A DNA stretch of 64,000 nucleotides. Origin: Brasenia schreberi. Lineage: Eukaryota > Streptophyta > Magnoliopsida > Nymphaeales > Cabombaceae. Made by a program: the position numbers and the translations under genes. Shown in pieces: positions 58,943-64,000 of the stretch. Position 1 is the stretch's first letter. Every line of letters starts with the position of its first letter. The stretch lies in assembly GCA_036023115.1 (NCBI GenBank), contig JAYKKT010000064.1, forward strand, positions 4,459,501 to 4,523,500, given 5' to 3'. The notes beneath the pieces are model-generated. The model was not told where the DNA came from. It made no database searches and saw only the letters and a list, made by a program, of their open reading frames with translations.

Positions 58943-61900
58943 GATCCTCGTTCCCTCTATTCTCGTTGAGAGTTGCATTCGCGATCTCACTCTCTTTCTC
59001 GCTCTCTCAATCGCTTCTTGTCGTTCCCTCCTCTTTCGTCGCTCCCCATTCCCCTAACAATCGCAACCGGGTCGGTGCCCTCTTCTTCTCCCGCGCATCG
59101 CCGAAGCGTCTTGATCCTTCGCCCATAGCGTCCGATCTTATCTCTCTTTTGGGCAGCAAAGAAGAGGCCTCAAGAGTCGACGCAGAGATCGCCCGAGAGC
59201 TTAGATCCTGCCTTAGGTTTCTTGGACCCGTTCCTGGAAACAATCGTATCGCACAAGGCTCCCAAAACGATGGGATTTACCCTCGCAGAAGAAGGACGAG
59301 CGACGAAGATCCCCGGTCAAAGGAGAAGGACGTCGATGAGCTCGTCCGGTGGCCGCCGTCGCCCGTGATGGAGCTCGCACGTCTCGCCGTTGATTCCGGT
59401 GGGGACCCAGCTGCGATCCAGAGGTGCTTGGACCCTACCGTGCATCCGGTGAGTTCTCTTTGATTTTTCGAACATGAACGATGGTTTAATTATATGCTTT
59501 TGGATCTTGGGAAGTCGGCGTTTCTATTCATGAGTGCGAACTTCGAAACCAGAGCAGCACCAAGCCACCCATTTTGCGATTTTCATGGTTTAATTAGCTG
59601 CAAGCCGTGAATGAATGGGGTTTGCTTTCCTCGCATTTGCCTTTTCAAGGAAGTTGGTAGTGGAGATACGTCTCTCTAATAGTTGCTGTGAAAGCTTTCA
59701 TTTGTTTTGTTAGATTTTTCTATTGAAAAATATTCGTTTGGGTGCTTCCAAAAGTTGCTTCGTGAACTAATCCACCAGGGAGCCTTTACAATCGTTCTTT
59801 TCCTTTTTCTGCAATTTTCTTTGGAAAATACCAAGAATACGTGTAATAGTTTGCTGGCCACAAAGAGGTCAATACCAATGCATAAACAAATACGCACACA
59901 TATTTGTGTGGTGTACATAAATATAAAGCATCGGGAACTAGTAAATGTACCATGACTTTGTTTCTTAATGTTCCAATAATGCATTTAGTTGTGGCCATAA
60001 CAACCTTTTCTGGCTTGAGATTTGAACGTGGTTGAAAACTTGAAGTACAATTCTGCTAGTTATTTCTATCATGATTATCAACCCTGCTAGTGTTTACACA
60101 ACTGGTATTGACTAAAGTACTGCTCTTCCCAGTTCAGGTTTCATAGAATATGCCTTTTGATCACTCAACTTCTCCTTTAGTAATAGGTTCCTGATGTTGA
60201 AGGATGCAAGGAAGATAGATGCCAGCTTACTAGGACTACTTATGGAAGGCGGTTCATAAACAAGGTCTGTTGAATGATTGACCCCGTTACACTGATCCTT
60301 TTGTCCCACAATCACCAAAATCTTGTCTTTAAATTCATAGAACTAATTTTGCATCTTGGGTACCATGAACAGGAACTGAACCTGTATATTGCATTTTTGT
60401 TTGAAACAATCATTGCCCGCAGTCAATTGATTGACTTTAATGTCTCATTGAGTCGATATGACTTGTTCCATGGACATCTTTTTCTTGCGACTAATTCTGG
60501 AAGACTTGGTATATTGTAAGTTTTACAACTTATGTTCTTTTCCCTTTTAATTACGTTACACCGTTTCTCCTGCTTCTGTAATTGGATAGCATCACATTCT
60601 GTTTACTAAAGAAATATATATCTCCTCTTTCATGACTCCGTTTAATTTGCTGCCATGCTGAAGATTGTTACATTTAGTAGTTATAGATGTTGCACTTACA
60701 ACATAGTTTCTTAATAGTAGTGTTCCGTCTTTGATTTCCTTAATTTTGGCGACTTTTCCAGGTTCCATGCTAGAGAATACCCTGCATATGAGAAGAAAAT
60801 GTTCCCTTATCATATGGGATATTGCCAAACAGGTAAAAAATAGACATGCTTTTTTCTTCAGTCCATCTTTCCATTCACTAACTTTTTTTGCCTCTGTTCC
60901 AGGATCCAATGTGATATATGATGATTCAATGAACTTCAGGAACATTCTTTGGCTGGCGCCGTTGCCTGGCAAAAGCAAATCCTCTTGGATTGCCCCAGGT
61001 AGGTCTGCAGGACTGCAGATGACTGCATCTGGATCTCCTTCCATATAGAGAGATTAGGCTATATTTTTTTGTCTGTGTGAAATATTTCCAAGCAGATTAT
61101 GAAAAAGAACTTAGAAACGTGCATTGTGTGCGTGTGTTTAGCTTAGAGAGAATCCTTTCAGTGCATTATATGATATTCTGTGGCTCTCTGATTTGCTGAT
61201 TCTTCCCATTGTTATCCCTATTGTTTTGTTAGCTCTATTGTTCTGTTGCTTCTCTTCTAGTTTCTGTTAATCCAATTTAAATGATGCAATTTGCACATTT
61301 TGCAACCAATAAGCATGTATACTATATTGTTATAGTAAGGGTATTCTTGGTTTGTCCATCACGGGTCAGTTGTCCTGTGTCATTTGTTTTTAAATGACCT
61401 GGGGTCCGTACATTTTTAAATCTTGTCTTTTTTTTCATCACTTCATATATGTTTGGAATATGACTACCTCTCTTCTCTATGTATAGGTGTCCTGGTGGTC
61501 CTTGATGCTCACCCTGGAGGCATTGTTTACAAGGAACTTGTATCTGAGTATGTGGATTACGTTAGGACAATTTATGAAGGTATGGGTTTTGGTTTCTTGT
61601 GCCGTCCTTTTGGGCACTGTGCTAGACCATCATATTTCACTAGGGCATTTAAAAAGATCCAATTTCAACCATGATGTACTAAAAATCTGTTAAAACTCAA
61701 CGGCTGCACCTCCACCTGTGCAAGATCAATTGATTTGTTCACGTTGTGCTGCTTTTGCCATTATCCATGGTAATTGGTTTTCTGGACCATGTATGATGTC
61801 CATATGGACAATGAAAGTTTTTCATACGTTGCAGAATGACTTCTGTGAGTCAGCAATTGGCTCTTGTCAAGTCTCTAATCTACCAATCAAGGAAACTGAT

Positions 61901-62699
61901 TTGCTAAGGTGGAATGTTGGTTCTCGGATCTGTTTCCTGTATCCTCCTCCTATAGGGCATTCTCTTTCAGTGTTGGTGCGATGTTTTGCGTCAAGGCTAG
62001 CTTAGAGGGTTTCCACTGATGATAACTTTCAGTTTGGGGTTCCACATCAGCTACCAAATGTGTCCTATGTGAGGCAGATGTTGAGAATGTTTTCCACATC
62101 TTCCAATTCTGCACGTTCTTTCAGATTGGTTTCGTCTTGGAATGGATGAACCTTTCCGATCTTCGAGTACTTGCTTAGCAAAAACTTCAGATGGCGCCCG
62201 GTGTGTCTGTGTATGTTGCACACTTCTCAAGGCTTGGTGATTTACTTGGTTGAAGTAGAGCATTCACAAACTCCAAAATGGGAAAACGCATGCTTCATTT
62301 AATTTCAAAGAAACATATTTCTGATCTTCAAAGAAAAAGAAAAGAAAAACGACACATGTTTCTGTAGCCAATGCCAGTAACCAGTTAGATAATTAAAGGT
62401 CCAAATGGTGGTCTTTATTCATCTTACATGTGACTTTCTCCTTTTCCTTGCCTACCTCATGAGTCGGACATAAATTGGATCACATTGTTGTGTCCACTTG
62501 GCAACCAAATGAGTTGGTTTGAATTCCTAGTCTTGAGCCTATGTCTCGAGAATGCCTTTGAATAACTTGAAACAATTGGAGCAGTAGCCACTGATTAAGG
62601 ATCCATTTGTCCACAGATGACTTCGGAGAGTTGGTGGTCGATGTCAACTACCTTAACCTGGACAATGTTGCGACGGAAGAAAAAATATTCATCTGCTGA
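58939..62699 (+). CDS. Conserved plant protein of unknown function, seven exons
   Basis: Exons 58939-59448, 60187-60264, 60373-60515, 60762-60832, 60903-60998, 61487-61579 and 62617-62699 join at GT-AG sites into 357 residues with no lesion. Residues 1-40 are rich in Ser, Leu, Phe and Ala with few acidic residues, which could be a signal or plastid transit peptide. A charged linker follows. From about residue 145 the sequence is compact and looks strongly constrained: ELARLAVDSGGDPAAIQRCL, CQLTRTTYGRRF, SLSRYDLFHGHLFLATNSG, GILFHAREYPAY, GSNVIYDDSMNFRNILWLAP, GVLVVLDAHPGGIVYKELV, YVRTIYEDDFGELVVDVNYL and a C-terminal KIFIC. I recall this as a single-copy-type plant family but cannot name it, and no catalytic motif is evident. 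A four-codon upstream ORF overlaps the start codon. Confidence 0.88.
61715..62200 (+). mobile_element. L1-type LINE relic in intron 6 of the 357-aa gene
   Basis: Plus-strand frames contain KCVLCEADVENVFHIFQFC, the zf-RVT zinc finger that follows plant L1 reverse transcriptases. It is preceded by a stretch like CFASRLA, a stop, RVSTDDNFQF, matching the conserved R-x-x-TxDNL region before that finger. Both are broken by stops and shifts. It lies in the same orientation as the host gene and is removed with the 1.04-kb intron. Confidence 0.7.
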
Positions 62700-64000
62700 T
62701 AGCCTCGCTGTTGCTTCCCTTTGTTTTATCTGAGTTACAGTTCAGATTGTTGTTATTATACACAGTTTATACTGTTGCCCTCGGTTGTTTGTCTTTCAGC
62801 AAATGGCATGTTGCGTTCAAATTTCTGTTCCAATTTGGCCCGATTAAGTGGGTGTACACTTGCGTATTTTCCTTAATTAATTGATCCAAGAAAATGCTAT
62901 GCTGCTATTAAGGTTGATGCTATGAATTTCTTGAATTGAAGCCTTTTTTTGTCCTGTAACGATTTGAAACTTCGTGCTGTTGCACATAGACTCTTGCAGT
63001 TCACATAGCAGCTGCAACCGCCGTTGGTTTACATTCTCCCCTGTCCGGATGTACATTTAAACTAACAGGAAATGCACCTGGGCGTCACGGTTCCGTGACA
63101 GGGGATGAGGAACCTCAAGTTCAATTCTTGACTCTGTGAAAAGCTTGTTACAATATTTGATTGGAGGACCTTACACTAAAGAATAATTCAAGATTTGAAG
63201 TCAAAGTTGAACGCAGCAAGTGGATAATGCTTTTTGTTTTTTTTGTGTGCATGTATGTACAATACATTTGAGATGCGCCCAATTCTCGTGCCTCACTGTC
63301 ATTTATTTTCCAATTCTAAGCTCCTTCGCCAGGTAAAGTCAGATTGGATTGCCAAAGATGCCTACATAAACAGTAGTCTCTTCCCACTCTCTCTCTCTCT
63401 CTCTCACACACACACAGTCACACACACTCATGCATGCGCATGCCGACACATGCACAATTGTTAGGATCAGGGCTAGAAAATATTACTTTTTCCAGAAGAA
63501 GAAAACATCAAAATTTTGAACTAGCTAATGCATTTGGTAGTTTTAGCGTAGAAATTCTTTTGCAACTAAACCCATGATCGTTATAATCATTTTCAAAAGT
63601 GGGAGAAATATAAAGCTTTTATCATATTATTGATCAGGTAAACCCGCATTGGTACCTTGAAACTTTTAGTCAAGTAGATTTAACTGAACCATGAAAAATG
63701 GTTTCAACATTAGAGCACAAACTCGCTGAATGCTCAGGGCCTTGGTCCAAGGCTTTTAACTCTAGAAGATGCAAAGTGTTTTTATCCTTTGTCTTTATCC
63801 TCTTATCTGATGTTGTGTGCCTTGTGTACACAACAGACTCTGGTCTCAAAATAAAAAGGGAAGAGAAAGGAGGAGGCTATTTGATGCTGCTTTTCCCGAG
63901 AGTGAAAGCATGATCCTATTGCCACGGGGTTGGCTAGATGGAGCACCCATAAGAATCACAAAATCAACACTTAATCAAATGATAAAACAAGATCTTATCC
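62700..64000. other. 3' flank and intergenic DNA, no gene seen
   Basis: The first 200 bp are probably the 3' untranslated region of the 357-aa gene. A CT/CA simple repeat lies at 63391-63430. At 63070-63140 CACGGTTCCGTGACAGGGG and CAAGTTCAATTCTTG faintly resemble the SINE boxes. Nothing else is recognised up to the window end. Confidence 0.5.

Overview
The window is nuclear DNA of a flowering plant. Its genes are split by GT-AG introns, its families are plant-specific (alpha-expansin, group I bZIP, ATL RING-H2, VAL), and AT-rich intergenic DNA is full of (GA)n and (TA)n microsatellites, SINE-like units, RTE and L1 LINEs and an LTR element. GC-rich first exons and the RTE type fit a monocot or an early-diverging angiosperm such as a water lily, but the sequence does not settle this. 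No bacterial or organellar features were seen.

Layout. 1-10.3 kb: intergenic DNA with microsatellites and tRNA-derived SINEs. 10.35-12.1 kb (+): a complete three-exon alpha-expansin with a TATA box. 12.1-16.6 kb: intergenic, with broken unknown reading frames at 14.5-15.9 kb. 16.65-21.24 kb (-): a four-exon group I bZIP factor whose first large intron (reading on the minus strand, between exons 2 and 3) carries a degenerate 5S rRNA copy. 22.24-22.77 kb (+): an intronless ATL-type RING-H2 ligase. 24.3-26.9 kb: a 5'-truncated RTE LINE with a 16-bp target-site duplication, next to an older RTE copy that is itself interrupted. 32.9-35.4 kb: a non-autonomous LTR element (two LTRs, primer-binding site, polypurine tract, no gag/pol) carrying a broken PPR-gene fragment. 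36.7-49.6 kb: an RTE graveyard with a nearly full-length copy (41.6-44.9 kb), a 3-kb copy (37.4-40.4 kb), truncated copies and a 49-nt stub. The remains of a VAL-type repressor gene (half PHD-L, half PHD-L, CW) are scattered among these copies. 47.6-47.9 kb (-): a small coiled-coil protein.

50.7-56.4 kb (+): a six-exon thiamine pyrophosphokinase (TPK) gene. It has a 7-bp duplication that shifts the frame, a second frameshift at an AT run, an RRM-carrying transposon-like segment in intron 2, an antisense L1 relic in intron 4, and a 42-nt RTE stub whose target-site duplication copied the last splice acceptor. 58.9-62.7 kb (+): a seven-exon conserved plant protein of unknown function, apparently intact, with an L1 relic in intron 6. 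62.7-64 kb: no gene seen.

The intact host genes (expansin in wall loosening, bZIP in transcription, ATL in ubiquitination, the 357-aa protein) show no operon-like or pathway link. The main story of the window is how retroelements and small duplications dismantle two host genes (VAL and TPK) and how mobile elements pick up host exons (PPR, RRM).
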